Origin: Solibacillus ferritrahens
Lineage (GTDB): Bacteria; Bacillota; Bacilli; Bacillales_A; Planococcaceae
Assembly: GCF_037027585.1 (NCBI RefSeq)
Contig: NZ_JAXCLE010000006.1
Span: forward strand, 62,001 to 126,000
Length of the DNA stretch: 64,000 nt
Direction of reading: 5' to 3'
Positions 24,033 to 32,395 of the stretch are shown one piece after another. The notes beneath the pieces were generated by a model. It had not been told where the DNA came from. It made no database searches and saw nothing but the letters and a program-made list of their open reading frames with translations. Within the stretch, counting starts at the first letter, position 1; each line of letters begins with the position of its first letter. The position numbers and the translations under genes were made by a program.

Positions 24033-24743
24033 ATGAATACAGATTTAAATATCTTCTTAGCGTTCGGTGCTGGGTTTCTAAGTTTTATCTCACCATGCAC
24101 CTTACCGCTTTACCCGGCGTTTTTGTCATACATTACCGGCATGACACTCGATGAGCTCAAAACCGAAAAAGGAATGATGCAAAAGCGTGCCATATTACAT
24201 ACTTTATTTTTCTTGCTCGGATTTTCGATCATATTCATTGCAATAGGGTTTGGAACGTCTTTAGCAAAAGACTTCTTCTTCCAGTATCAGGATTTACTGC
24301 GTCAAGTAGGTGCGATTTTAATTGTTGCGTTTGGTTTAATGATTGTCGGCTTATTGCAAGTTGACTTTTTAATGAAAGACCGTAAGTTCCAATTCAAAAA
24401 CCGACCATCCGGCTATTTTGGTTCCGTGCTGATTGGCCTTGCTTTTGCAGCGGGTTGGACGCCATGTACAGGACCAATACTCGCATCAATTATTGCCCTC
24501 GGAGGAGCAAATCCCGATTCGGCGATTTGGTATATGCTCGCATATTATTTAGGGTTTGCTATTCCATTCTTTACATTGTCGTTCTTTATTTCACGATTAA
24601 ACTGGATTCGCAAACATAGTCAAAAAATTATTAAAATTGGCGGATATATTATGATAGCGGTCGGAATTTTATTGTTCTTTGATGGGTTGACGTACATTAT
24701 TAATATTCTCTTGCCGATTTTCGATGGCTTTAAGGGATTCTAA
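24033..24743 (+). CDS. ccdA: Cytochrome c biogenesis thiol-disulfide carrier CcdA
   Basis: 236 aa, six helices. CcdA moves reducing power from cytosolic thioredoxin across the membrane for cytochrome c maturation and spore synthesis. Both redox cysteines are in place: SFISPCTLPLYPAFLSYITG in helix 1 and AFAAGWTPCTGPILASII in helix 4. Homologues begin at MNTDLN-like sequence, which favours 24033, although an in-frame GTG at 24012 with GAGG at good spacing is also possible. It is followed by the response-regulator and CcdC genes in the same order as in B. subtilis. Confidence 0.92.
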   Translation: MNTDLNIFLAFGAGFLSFISPCTLPLYPAFLSYITGMTLDELKTEKGMMQKRAILHTLFFLLGFSIIFIAIGFGTSLAKDFFFQYQDLLRQVGAILIVAFGLMIVGLLQVDFLMKDRKFQFKNRPSGYFGSVLIGLAFAAGWTPCTGPILASIIALGGANPDSAIWYMLAYYLGFAIPFFTLSFFISRLNWIRKHSQKIIKIGGYIMIAVGILLFFDGLTYIINILLPIFDGFKGF

Positions 24744-24798
24744 CAGTACCATGCTTGGAAATAGCATGCTATACTATGGAAAGTGATGTGATCGTTAA

Positions 24799-25164
24799 AT
24801 GCCTACTGTTTTGATTGTGGATGATTCGCTTTTCATGCGTGTTACAATCGGAAATATATTAAAGGAATACGGCTTTGAAGTGGTGGGAGAGGCCGCCAAT
24901 GGAAAAGAGGCAGTTCTGCTTTATGACCAGCTATTGCCTGATCTGGTAACGATGGATATTACAATGCCGGTTATGACAGGCATCGAAGCGGTCCGAAGAA
25001 TAACTGCTAAACATTCGGATGCAAATATTATCATGATTACGGCACTTGGTCAGCAAAGTAAAATTAAATCCGCCATTGAAAGTGGTGCCAAAGATTTTAT
25101 TACAAAGCCTTTTCAGCCTGAGCAGTTAAAAGAGGTCGCATCAAATGTTCTCAACTTAACATAA
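24799..25164 (+). CDS. yneI: CheY-like single-domain response regulator (YneI/CcdB)
   Basis: 121 aa, receiver domain only. The acidic pocket is in VLIVDDSLFMRV, the phospho-acceptor Asp in PDLVTMDITMPVMTG, the Thr in IIMITALG and the Lys in FITKPFQPEQL. It has no output domain. In B. subtilis the corresponding gene yneI (ccdB) lies between ccdA and yneJ (ccdC), as here. Its partner kinase is not known in this window. The SD is weak (GGAAAGTGATGTGATCG). Confidence 0.88.
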   Translation: MPTVLIVDDSLFMRVTIGNILKEYGFEVVGEAANGKEAVLLYDQLLPDLVTMDITMPVMTGIEAVRRITAKHSDANIIMITALGQQSKIKSAIESGAKDFITKPFQPEQLKEVASNVLNLT

Positions 25165-25193
25165 TATTTATTTGTCAGCATAAGAGGAGGAAT

Positions 25194-25688
25194 ATGATGT
25201 TTGACAGTATACCTTCTCACTATTTATTAATTGGTTCGACGATTATGGCCGTCATCATGGGCTCGTTTGTCATGGTTATACGCCTGCGCGCACAAAAAAA
25301 GCCGGTATCTACAAAAAAAATCCTCATTCCTCCATTTGCCATGTCTACAGGGGCATTGATGTTTCTTTTTGAGGAATTTCGTGTGGCGCCTATTCAAATA
25401 GCGGAAGCGGCGGCTCTGGGCTTATTGTTTTCCGTAGTGTTAATACTTACGTCGAAATTTGAAATACGGGATGACTCAGTATATATGAAGCAATCCAAGG
25501 CATTTCCTTTTATATTAGTGGGATTATTGGTTTTACGGATTATTTTAAAATTATTGTTTGCAGAAAGCTTTGATATAGGCGAGCTTGCGGGAATGTTCTT
25601 CATTTTGGCGTTCTCCATGATTTTACCGTGGCGTATCGGTATGCTCATCAAGTACAAAAAGCTTGAAAAGTCTCGAATCATTGCATAA
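25194..25688 (+). CDS. ccdC: CcdC-like membrane protein (YneJ, DUF1453)
   Basis: 164 aa, five helices, the typical size for YneJ/CcdC. Hydrophobic blocks are IGSTIMAVIMGSFVMVIRL, PPFAMSTGALMFLF, AAALGLLFSVVLILTS, FPFILVGLLVLRIILKLLF and LAGMFFILAFSMILPWRIGM. Its position as third gene of ccdA-yneI-yneJ supports the name. The contribution to cytochrome c assembly is unclear even in B. subtilis. AAGAGGAGGAAT precedes ATG 25194; ATG 25197 is an equal alternative. Confidence 0.82.
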   Translation: MMFDSIPSHYLLIGSTIMAVIMGSFVMVIRLRAQKKPVSTKKILIPPFAMSTGALMFLFEEFRVAPIQIAEAAALGLLFSVVLILTSKFEIRDDSVYMKQSKAFPFILVGLLVLRIILKLLFAESFDIGELAGMFFILAFSMILPWRIGMLIKYKKLEKSRIIA

Positions 25689-25689
25689 A

Positions 25690-25736
25690 TAAAGGCTGTC
25701 CATGAAAGTTATTTACTTTCAAGGGCAGCCTTTTTA
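25690..25736. terminator. Bidirectional terminator of the ccd operon and the YneK-like gene
   Basis: AAAGGCTGTC / GGGCAGCCTTT outer stem with inner CATGAAAGT / ACTTTCAAG, then TTTTTAC. It lies between convergent genes. Confidence 0.88.
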
Positions 25737-25740
25737 CGCA

Positions 25741-26175
25741 TTAAACCTCAAATAAATGGTCGTAATGGGTTGTATCAATTTCCATTTCCTTCAGTTTTTT
25801 ACGCAGAAATTTATGGTCGCGTTTAGGAGAGGCGATAATATAACCACGGATAATTAAATCCAAATCAATTTTCGTAGCATGCTCCTCAATAGCAATTTCC
25901 CCGATTTTCCCTGCAATTTTCTCCTTAGCTACTTGACGAAATAGCTCAGGTACGGGACTTACAAGTTCAGAAAGCAGCTCTTTTTCTTCATCACCCCATA
26001 AATGGATCGTTTTATCTAAATAAATGGCTTGCCAGTCCAAATCCGATTTTCCATCCTGTTTTGGAAGCGCCTTTAAAAATTTGCGGAACATAAAGAAGCC
26101 GCCGATCCCCATAAGCGAAACTAGCACGACAACCCAAAATAATATAAACCATAAAAACCAGCCTTCTAAGCCCAC
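25741..26175 (-). CDS. yneK: DUF2621 protein, YneK-like
   Basis: 144 aa with one N-terminal membrane helix (WFLWFILFWVVVLVSLMGIG) and a cytosolic domain containing DLDWQAIYLDKTIHLWGDEE and DLIIRGYIIASPKRDHKFLR. This matches the DUF2621/YneK family as I recall it, and B. subtilis yneK also follows yneJ. The start is set at GTG 26175 because GAGGTGAACATT directly precedes it; the upstream in-frame TTG at 26199 has none. Function is unknown. Confidence 0.75.
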   Translation of the reverse strand: MGLEGWFLWFILFWVVVLVSLMGIGGFFMFRKFLKALPKQDGKSDLDWQAIYLDKTIHLWGDEEKELLSELVSPVPELFRQVAKEKIAGKIGEIAIEEHATKIDLDLIIRGYIIASPKRDHKFLRKKLKEMEIDTTHYDHLFEV

Positions 26176-26294
26176 AATGTTCACCTCAATTTTACTCAAT
26201 ATTGTCTATTATATAAGGTTTTGTAAATTTTTTCATCGTCATTGTCCCTTTTTTCGAAAAATCGTGACATATATAGGGCAAGGAGGTGATAAAC

Positions 26295-26513
26295 ATGAAC
26301 GAATTCGGATTCCTTTCCGCAACATTGACAGTATTCTATCAAACGGGCGTCGATGAATTTAATGAGCCAGTTATTAAAAGCTCAACTTTCAGAAATGTGG
26401 CGTTGAATGCAACAGCACAGCAACTTCACAATGTCGCAACAACAATCGTTGGGTTAACAGATTATGATTATATCGAATCTGTGAAGACGCAAAAAGAAAG
26501 TGTAACAGCCTAA
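26295..26513 (+). CDS. DUF1659 small protein
   Basis: 72 aa, predicted beta-rich. FLSATLTVFYQTGVDEFNEP followed by KSSTFRNVALNATAQQLHNV is the DUF1659 pattern. A perfect AGGAGGTGAT lies four bases before the ATG. It is the first of three tiny genes (DUF1659, DUF2922, YvrJ) that travel together in Bacillales. No function is established for the group. Confidence 0.82.
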   Translation: MNEFGFLSATLTVFYQTGVDEFNEPVIKSSTFRNVALNATAQQLHNVATTIVGLTDYDYIESVKTQKESVTA

Positions 26514-26546
26514 ACAAACAAAAACTAATGAATCGGAGGTGAGCAT

Positions 26547-26768
26547 ATGGCACAAGTATTACAATTAACATTTGCGAATGCTGCTGGAAGTACAATGACT
26601 ATTAATATTAATGACCCAAAACCAAATTTAACGGAAGCTGAAGTAAATGCAGCAATGCAAACAATTATTGATCAGGCAGCATTCTCAAAAGAAGGATTTT
26701 TATTCAACGTGAAGAAGTCCGCAAAAATTGTCGAGCGTCATGTGACAGCTATAGAACTGATCAACTAA
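26547..26768 (+). CDS. DUF2922 small protein
   Basis: 73 aa. LQLTFANAAGSTMTININDP and LTEAEVNAAMQTIIDQ are the DUF2922 signature, and the chain ends in RHVTAIELIN. CGGAGGTGAGCAT precedes the ATG. It is the second gene of the trio, 33 bases after the first. Confidence 0.85.
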   Translation: MAQVLQLTFANAAGSTMTININDPKPNLTEAEVNAAMQTIIDQAAFSKEGFLFNVKKSAKIVERHVTAIELIN

Positions 26769-26827
26769 AAGGAAGGCCGGTGAAGTGCAATGCTTTACCG
26801 GCTTTTTATATAGTGGAAGGAGTGATT

Positions 26828-26971
26828 ATGATGGACCAGTGGATTGCAATCATTCAGGAAGTAACGTTTCCAATCTTTATTTCATTGTATTTGTTATATC
26901 GAATTGAAACAAAGCTTGAAGCGATTCATACTGCACTCGTCTCTCTTAGTAACCCGTTAGAACGCCATTAG
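26828..26971 (+). CDS. yvrJ: YvrJ-family single-helix membrane peptide
   Basis: 47 aa: short N-terminus, one membrane helix (IIQEVTFPIFISLYLLYRI), then ETKLEAIHTALVSL. The VTFPIxxSxYLL...RxExKL pattern is that of YvrJ. ATG 26828 follows AAGGAGTGATT; ATG 26831 is an alternative. It is the third member of the DUF1659-DUF2922-YvrJ set. Confidence 0.83.
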   Translation: MMDQWIAIIQEVTFPIFISLYLLYRIETKLEAIHTALVSLSNPLERH

Positions 26972-27084
26972 TTGTGAAGCGTGGTTTCACAATTTTGACA
27001 CATAACCTTTCGCACGATAACTATTGAGAATGTGGACAACATTCGATAAGATGAAGGTAATGTTTGGGAAGTGGAGAGAGATAA

Positions 27085-27696
27085 ATGAAAAAGAAAAACA
27101 TAATACTCGCATTTGTACTCGTAATCGCTACAGTACTTTCTGCTTGCAGTAATTATCAATTTAAACCAACGACAAGTTTCGAAATTTCTAATTTTACAGT
27201 AACCGACCATCGTAATGAGGAAGTATCGCTAGATAGCTTAAAAGGGGAACCATGGCTTGCAATGTTCATCTTTACAAGCTGCACGACAATTTGTTCACCT
27301 ATGACGCAAAATATGAAACTAGTACAGGATGAGATCGAAAAGAAGGGGCTTGAGCAATATAAAATTGTCGCCTTCTCCGTAGACCCTGACTACGATACAC
27401 CAGAGCGCTTAACGGAATACTTAAGCCGCCACAATCCATCAAATGAATCGAAATGGCATATGCTTACAGGCTACGACCAGAAATTTATCGAGCAGCTCGC
27501 AGTCAATTCGTTCAAAACACCGGTTAGAGCAATTGAAGGCAATGATCAAGTTATTCACGCAGATACATTTTTCCTAGTCGATGAAAAAGGAGTAGCCGTT
27601 AAAAACTATTCCGGCACAGCCCAAGGAACAGACGGTGTTCAATACGAGACAATTGCCAGCGATATGGAAGCATTAATTAAAGAACGGTTAAAATAA
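27085..27696 (+). CDS. Sco1/SenC-family copper chaperone lipoprotein
   Basis: 203 aa. A lipoprotein signal peptide ends in VLSACSN, so the protein should be anchored outside the membrane. The thioredoxin-like domain has the copper-binding FTSCTTICSPMTQNM (CxxxC) and the third ligand His in VIHADTFFLVDE. Sco proteins deliver copper to the CuA site of cytochrome c oxidase; B. subtilis YpmQ is the counterpart. GAAGTGGAGAGAGATAA precedes the ATG. It is monocistronic with its own terminator. Confidence 0.92.
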   Translation: MKKKNIILAFVLVIATVLSACSNYQFKPTTSFEISNFTVTDHRNEEVSLDSLKGEPWLAMFIFTSCTTICSPMTQNMKLVQDEIEKKGLEQYKIVAFSVDPDYDTPERLTEYLSRHNPSNESKWHMLTGYDQKFIEQLAVNSFKTPVRAIEGNDQVIHADTFFLVDEKGVAVKNYSGTAQGTDGVQYETIASDMEALIKERLK

Positions 27697-27717
27697 TAAC
27701 GTAGGTTTGAGTTTGAG

Positions 27718-27754
27718 CTCACTAAAGGTGGAAGTGCTTTTAGTGAGTTTTTTT
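27718..27754 (+). terminator. Terminator of the Sco gene
   Basis: CTCACTAAA / TTTAGTGAG stem with a 12-nt loop, followed by seven T residues. Confidence 0.9.
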
Positions 27755-27832
27755 GTAGTTTTTGAGCGGGGTATGGGGCTGGGCCGGGGATAAGGTCGCG
27801 GTTATTAGAAGATTTTGGTTTTTTTAGAAAAT

Positions 27833-28262
27833 CAGGTGGAGATATTCGAAATAGCTGAAGCCATTGTAGTGGCGATCTGAGTTATTAGAAGGTTTTTCGT
27901 TTTATTAGCAAATTGAAGGGATATATTAGAACAATTGTAACTGATATTAGAAAAAGCCGTACCCATTTCAATGGCGATCTGAGATATTAGAAGATTTTTC
28001 ATTTTATTAGCAAATCGGAGGGATATATTAGAACAATTGCAACAGATATTAAAAATAGCTGAACCCATTTCAGCGGTGATCTAAGATATTAGAAGATTTT
28101 TCATTTTATTAGCAAATCGCATGAACTTATTAGCAAATCAGGTAACTTTATTTGCGGATTTCGCAGTATATTAGAAGAACTCCAGAATATATTAGCAAAT
28201 CCTCATTTTATTAGAACATTTTAAAATTTATTAGAACATTTCGGTAAGATATTAGAAAAACT
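27833..28262. repeat. 102-bp tandem repeat built on ATTAGAA / ATTAGCAAATC words
   Basis: Two full and two partial units of 102 bp. Each contains GATCTGAGATATTAGAAG, TTTTCATTTTATTAGCAAAT, GGGATATATTAGAACAATTG and CCATTTCA. After about 28115 the order breaks down but the words ATTAGAA and ATTAGCAAATC keep recurring every 15-30 bases to 28262. The period is a multiple of three, which leaves a fake repetitive ORF on the minus strand. The rest of 27755-28328 holds no gene. Confidence 0.88.
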
Positions 28263-28328
28263 TTTCGATCGAGAATAAATGAGAGCCTTCTAATACTGCG
28301 AATGAATGAAAAGAATCAGGCAGTTGAA

Positions 28329-28862
28329 TTATTTATTTAACTCCTCGGTAAGATTGCGGATTGCTTCCATAACTTTTTCAACATTGCCTTTATCATTCAT
28401 TTTATTTCTAGCGTGAAGTAATACCGGTCGAACTGACTCTACTGAACGTCCGAATTCATACATCCATTCATATCTAGGAACCATCCAAGTATGAAAATGA
28501 TGCGTTGTGTCTTCGTTATAAAAATAATAGACATATTCGATTCCTAAAACCTCTCTTTGTGCTTTTCTTATCCTTGATAAAATATTTATGTAATCTAATC
28601 TTTCAAGCTCGGTTAATTCATCTAAAGATTTAATATGTCTTTTAGAAGCTAAAATTATTAACCCTCTAATTGGATAAGCTACATCTTGATGGGCGTGAAA
28701 ATACGGTGTTTCAATAACCACACCGCCTTCAGGTTCAACTAACCCGCTTGTAATTGCACAACTTAGACACTCAACTTCTACTGTTTCCCCATTTGATAAG
28801 TTGATTTTTCTCAAGTATTTTTCCCCCGAAAGAATTTGTTTTTTAATACCAGCTTTATCCAT
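28329..28862 (-). CDS. HIT-superfamily nucleotide hydrolase/transferase-like protein
   Basis: 177 aa. The histidine-triad-like motif is seen as THHFHTWMVPRYEW (HxHxx form). An upstream strand YPIRGLIILASKRHIKSLDE and a CLSC pair near residue 34 are also typical of diadenosine-polyphosphate hydrolase relatives. The core is somewhat diverged from the HxHxHxx consensus, as the third His is absent, so hydrolase chemistry is likely but not certain. No clear SD was identified. It is divergent from the following GNAT gene. Confidence 0.68.
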   Translation of the reverse strand: MDKAGIKKQILSGEKYLRKINLSNGETVEVECLSCAITSGLVEPEGGVVIETPYFHAHQDVAYPIRGLIILASKRHIKSLDELTELERLDYINILSRIRKAQREVLGIEYVYYFYNEDTTHHFHTWMVPRYEWMYEFGRSVESVRPVLLHARNKMNDKGNVEKVMEAIRNLTEELNK

Positions 28863-28961
28863 TATAAAATTAAATCCAATTTTCCCACAAATAAATTACG
28901 AAAGTTTTAAAAATATAATCCCAATATAAGGTAAAATAAATGTAAACAGGAGGGGGTTTAT

Positions 28962-29492
28962 ATGCAAATTAGGCAAGCTCAGTTAAAGGATGCTGCAGGA
29001 ATCGCCAAAGTACATGTGGATAGCTGGCGGACGACGTATAAAGGAATTATTCCGGATGAATATTTGGATGGGCTATCCTACGAACAAAGAGAAGAACTGT
29101 GGGAGAGAAATATGGCAGCTCCCGATAATTACATAGTTGTTGCCGAAAATAGCGATGGGCACATTGTCGGCTTTGCTACTGCAGGGAAAAGGGAAGAAAA
29201 TCAAACTGACAAGGCAGCTGATTTAACCTCTATTTACCTGTTTGCTGATATGCAAGGTTATGGCATCGGGAAAATGCTAATGAAAGAACTGTTTATCTAT
29301 TTCACTCAAAATGGTTATGAAAAGATATTTGTGGAAGTGCTAAAGGATAATAAAACCCGCCATTTTTATGAACATTACGGCGCTCAACTAGTAAAGGAAG
29401 TCCAAATCAAAATAGGCGGCAAAGCACTTGATGAGCTTATTTATGAGTGGGAAAGTGCTGAGAAGGTACTTGAAAAACTATCGATCTCCTAA
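28962..29492 (+). CDS. GNAT-family N-acetyltransferase
   Basis: 176 aa, canonical. It begins QIRQAQLKDAAGIAKVHVDSW, followed by TTYKGIIPDEYLDGLSYEQR, typical of the YkwB-like/phosphinothricin-type branch. The acetyl-CoA loop is FADMQGYGIGKMLMKEL with QGYGIG. It ends in FYEHYGAQLVKE. GGAGGGGGTTTAT precedes the ATG. It is 33 bases upstream of a second GNAT gene, and the two plus the HAD gene form an operon. Confidence 0.88.
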   Translation: MQIRQAQLKDAAGIAKVHVDSWRTTYKGIIPDEYLDGLSYEQREELWERNMAAPDNYIVVAENSDGHIVGFATAGKREENQTDKAADLTSIYLFADMQGYGIGKMLMKELFIYFTQNGYEKIFVEVLKDNKTRHFYEHYGAQLVKEVQIKIGGKALDELIYEWESAEKVLEKLSIS

Positions 29493-29525
29493 CACCAGAT
29501 TTATAAGGAAATGGAGTGATAAAAT

Positions 29526-30437
29526 ATGTGGCAAATCAAACAAGTACAGCATATTGATCTATCTACATTAATGGATGAATTAAGGCTTCAATTGGAAGAG
29601 GTAAAGCCTCGTATTGAAAAAAAGGCATTTCATGAGTTATTTATTGTAGAAAAAAATGACGAAATCATGGGGCTCTCGCTTAGTTGGTTAAACAGCTTTC
29701 ATCCAAAAGCTAAATATGTAAGAGTCTATACAACTTCAGCCTGTAAAGAAACAAAGTGGCCGACAGCTCTATATGAGCAATTATTCAATGATACTTATCC
29801 GCAGAAGCAGCTTATCTTTTCATGTTGGGATGAGAAAAAAGATGCTATTTCTTTTATGGAAAAGCAAGGTTTTAAGCTATTTAGGAAAACGTATATGCCT
29901 GATTTAGAAGTACGAGCTTTATTACAGCAAATGCCGACTGTTCCAACCTTTAAGCAATATGAATCTCTAAATGATGTCCTGCAAAATGAGGAGAAGAAAC
30001 AAGCCTTTCTTACACAATTAAAGGAAAACTATGAGAACACACATTTACATAATCCTGTGCAAACATATACATGGCAACAGTGGGGAGAAATATTGCTCGA
30101 TGATGAACCTGATCTAGAGTATAGCTATGTTGTATTTGAAGAAGCACAAGTAAAGGCGTATATTTTGTTGCATAAATTAGGCAATCATTATGAAGTCGGA
30201 TGGATTGGGTTTCAAGGAAATACCGAAGATGAATGGAAACTGACAGCTCTTTTCAAAACACAAATGGAACTGTTACAGCGTGAAGGAATAAAGAAGGTCT
30301 CTATTGAAATAGATACAACAGATACCAGCGCCTTTTCATTATTTAGGTTTCTAGATTTTGAACAATTTCCTAGCTGGAACAGTTATTCACACAAATTCGA
30401 TAGGGGTAATATAAATGGTCAAAGCAGTGATATTTGA
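29526..30437 (+). CDS. Two-domain GNAT-like protein
   Basis: 303 aa with two diverged GNAT folds. The first half contains FHELFIVEKNDEIMGLSLSW and FSCWDEKKDAISFMEKQGFK. The second contains YVVFEEAQVKAYILLHKL and EIDTTDTSAFSLFRFLDFEQ, where the C-terminal GNAT helix is expected. Neither half has a clear Q/RxxGxG loop, so it may bind acetyl-CoA weakly or serve another purpose. Its last 23 bases overlap the next gene. AAATGGAGTGAT precedes the ATG. Confidence 0.7.
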   Translation: MWQIKQVQHIDLSTLMDELRLQLEEVKPRIEKKAFHELFIVEKNDEIMGLSLSWLNSFHPKAKYVRVYTTSACKETKWPTALYEQLFNDTYPQKQLIFSCWDEKKDAISFMEKQGFKLFRKTYMPDLEVRALLQQMPTVPTFKQYESLNDVLQNEEKKQAFLTQLKENYENTHLHNPVQTYTWQQWGEILLDDEPDLEYSYVVFEEAQVKAYILLHKLGNHYEVGWIGFQGNTEDEWKLTALFKTQMELLQREGIKKVSIEIDTTDTSAFSLFRFLDFEQFPSWNSYSHKFDRGNINGQSSDI

Positions 30438-31095
30438 TTTGGACGGTACATTATTAAACAGGGATGCATCAGTTAAGCAATTCATAGCGAATCAATATGA
30501 CCGTTTCTATCACCAACTACATTCTATTAATCGGCTAGATTTTTTAAACCGCTTTATTGAACTGGAACAAAGAGGTTATGTATGGAAGGATAAAGTTTAC
30601 CAGCAGCTAGTACAGGAATTCAGTATTGAAATCTCTTGGGAAGTCCTGCTTCAAGATTATATAGCTCATTTCCATTCCCACTGTATCCCTTTTGCCCATT
30701 TGTATGAAATGCTTGATGAGCTGAAACAGAGAAACATCCGATTAGCAATCATTACAAATGGTTTCGGACAATTCCAGATGGATAATATCCATGCACTCGG
30801 TATTGCACACTATTTTGATGCCATTTTAGTATCAGAGTGGGAGCAAATGAAAAAGCCACAGCCTGACATCTTTTATAAGGCACTGAAGCAAATTAGCGTT
30901 CAGCCTGAAGAAAGCATATATGTAGGTGACCATCCAGTAAACGATATAGAAGGGGCTCAGAGTGTGGGCATGAAAACTATCTGGAAAAGAGATCCATATT
31001 TTGGTTCAGTAACTACACCTTATATAATTGATGATTTAGATGAAATTATAGGTATTGTAGATACGATCAATGAATCCCAATCCAGTCTGCTATGA
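30415..31095 (+). CDS. HAD-superfamily phosphatase
   Basis: 226 aa HAD-IA hydrolase. Motif I is VIFDLDGTLLNRD, with the nucleophile Asp. Motif II is AIITNGFGQF. The motif III Lys is in EQMKKPQPDIFY. Motif IV is YVGDHPVNDIEGAQ. The cap is the helical type inserted after motif I. It dephosphorylates a small substrate that cannot be named from sequence. The start overlaps the GNAT gene, with TAGGGGTAATATAA before ATG. Confidence 0.9.
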   Translation: MVKAVIFDLDGTLLNRDASVKQFIANQYDRFYHQLHSINRLDFLNRFIELEQRGYVWKDKVYQQLVQEFSIEISWEVLLQDYIAHFHSHCIPFAHLYEMLDELKQRNIRLAIITNGFGQFQMDNIHALGIAHYFDAILVSEWEQMKKPQPDIFYKALKQISVQPEESIYVGDHPVNDIEGAQSVGMKTIWKRDPYFGSVTTPYIIDDLDEIIGIVDTINESQSSLL

Positions 31096-31108
31096 CAAGG
31101 AGGTCATT

Positions 31109-31255
31109 ATGAATCATATTGCCATCCATACTCATAAAGAAGCGGCACGCTTTATGTGCCATCTGCTTGAACAGGAAAAGGAATGGATCTTTTCTAAACT
31201 AGAGGAGCCGAAACGAATTTTGAGATTTTGGGAGAGAGTTATACAAATTATGTAG
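31109..31255 (+). CDS. Hypothetical 48-aa protein
   Basis: ATG 31109 is preceded by ACAAGGAGGTCATT, an excellent SD, 13 bases after the HAD gene stop. The peptide is soluble and helical, with His/Glu/Trp-rich content (THKEAARFMCHLLEQEKEWI). No family is recognised. It probably ends the GNAT-GNAT-HAD operon. It may be a short relative of a longer family or a complete small protein. Confidence 0.5.
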   Translation: MNHIAIHTHKEAARFMCHLLEQEKEWIFSKLEEPKRILRFWERVIQIM

Positions 31256-31370
31256 CGAAATAATGAACAGTTTTTCCGTTAAAGTCCAATTATATAAGCC
31301 TCTTTCCTAGATACATACCATATATGTTTGTTAGTATGAAACAGAGATGAATTTTAAAAGGGTGAATTTG

Positions 31371-31697
31371 ATGTATAAAAAAATGTTAATCGTATTTAGT
31401 GCAGCTACTATTTTATCTGCATGCGGAAACAGCGCCGATGCTGAGAAGGAAGTAATTGAAGCGCAATTTGAGCTGCATGGGGATTATGCAAATTTACCAG
31501 AATACCTGTATATTCTTGAAGAAATTGAAGCCGAGCAGTATGATTTTAATACTGTAACCGACAATGATGACAAGCGCGTCATTTCTATTCAAGCGGATAG
31601 TGAAAATTACCGATCTATTTATGTTTATAAAACATCTCGCTTAATCATCCAGCATGAAGGGGATCAAGGCGAAATATTTAATGAAGAAATCGATTGA
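31371..31697 (+). CDS. Small lipoprotein of unknown function
   Basis: 108 aa. The signal peptide MYKKMLIVFSAATILSACGN has a lipobox (LSAC), so the mature protein of about 90 residues is anchored to the outer face of the membrane. The rest is acidic with a repeating strand pattern (RVISIQADSENYRSIYVYKT). AAAAGGGTGAATTTG precedes ATG 31371; an upstream in-frame ATG at 31347 has no SD and would spoil the signal peptide. Its family is not recognised. Confidence 0.7.
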   Translation: MYKKMLIVFSAATILSACGNSADAEKEVIEAQFELHGDYANLPEYLYILEEIEAEQYDFNTVTDNDDKRVISIQADSENYRSIYVYKTSRLIIQHEGDQGEIFNEEID

Positions 31698-31716
31698 AAC
31701 CACATATAACTAGCTC

Positions 31717-31748
31717 AAAATCCTCCTACTAGTAGTGGGGATTTTTTT
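31717..31748 (+). terminator. Terminator after the lipoprotein gene
   Basis: AATCCTC...GTGGGGATT inverted repeat around CTACTAGTAG, followed by seven T residues. Confidence 0.75.
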
Positions 31749-31772
31749 ACTCTATGCTAAGGGGGAAGTACT

Positions 31773-32393
31773 ATATTTATATTTAATACAGTCATTTTAT
31801 GGATCGTTATATCCACACTTATTAATACATATTTAATGACATTTCCTATACCCGTTTTACGTAAAAGAGCTTATCCTGCCAACTATCTGATTCAAGAAAA
31901 TAATCGAATAGATTTCCAAAACAATTCGGAATGTGCGGCCTTTTCAACAGCGTATATTTTGCGCCATTTTGGTTTGGAGGCGGAGGGGGAAGCGTTATAC
32001 ACACATTTTCCTAGTAAAACGATGGCCGGCAATGTATATCCAAAGGGAATCCGGACGGTGTTAAATAAAAAGGGCTTTAAAACAAACTATTATAAAGGGA
32101 ATATGCACACATTAAAATACGAAGTTAGTAAAGGAACTCCTGTAATTGTTTTTATTAAAGTACATAAGAATCTCAATAACTTGCATTTTGTCCCGGTTGT
32201 AGGCTACGACAAGGAGTATATTTACCTTTCAGAGTCTTTAAAGCATCTGGTGAATAGTGAAGGTGAACACAAGAGCTATAATCGGAAAGTTCCAATCGAA
32301 GAATTTAAAAGACTTTGGGATGTAAAGAGACTGCATATGCTTTTTTATAGCAATACATACTTAGCCGTTCATGCCAATTCAAAGGAGGGATGA
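31773..32393 (+). CDS. C39-like cysteine peptidase, membrane-anchored
   Basis: The catalytic part resembles peptidase C39_2: NNSECAAFSTAYILRHFG carries the Cys, LNNLHFVPVVGYDKEYIYLS the His and the following acidic strand. From the first standard start (ATG 31836) the protein is 185 aa. The open frame continues upstream and encodes a clear membrane helix (IFIFNTVILWIVISTLINTY) that would add 21 residues. GGGGGA at 31761-31766 is seven bases from an in-frame ATA at 31773, suggesting a non-standard start. Target unknown; it is translated with a tiny membrane peptide downstream. Confidence 0.65.
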   Translation: MFIFNTVILWIVISTLINTYLMTFPIPVLRKRAYPANYLIQENNRIDFQNNSECAAFSTAYILRHFGLEAEGEALYTHFPSKTMAGNVYPKGIRTVLNKKGFKTNYYKGNMHTLKYEVSKGTPVIVFIKVHKNLNNLHFVPVVGYDKEYIYLSESLKHLVNSEGEHKSYNRKVPIEEFKRLWDVKRLHMLFYSNTYLAVHANSKEG

Positions 32394-32395
32394 AA

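Noticed and set aside
27832..28068. 78-codon minus-strand ORF with a 34-residue internal repeat
   Set aside because: It is the translation of the 102-bp tandem repeat, whose period is a multiple of three; there is no SD, and the repeat continues outside the ORF with frame loss.
27833..28262. CRISPR array
   Set aside because: Repeat units are about 102 bp with near-identical content throughout; there are no unique spacers of constant length and no cas genes.
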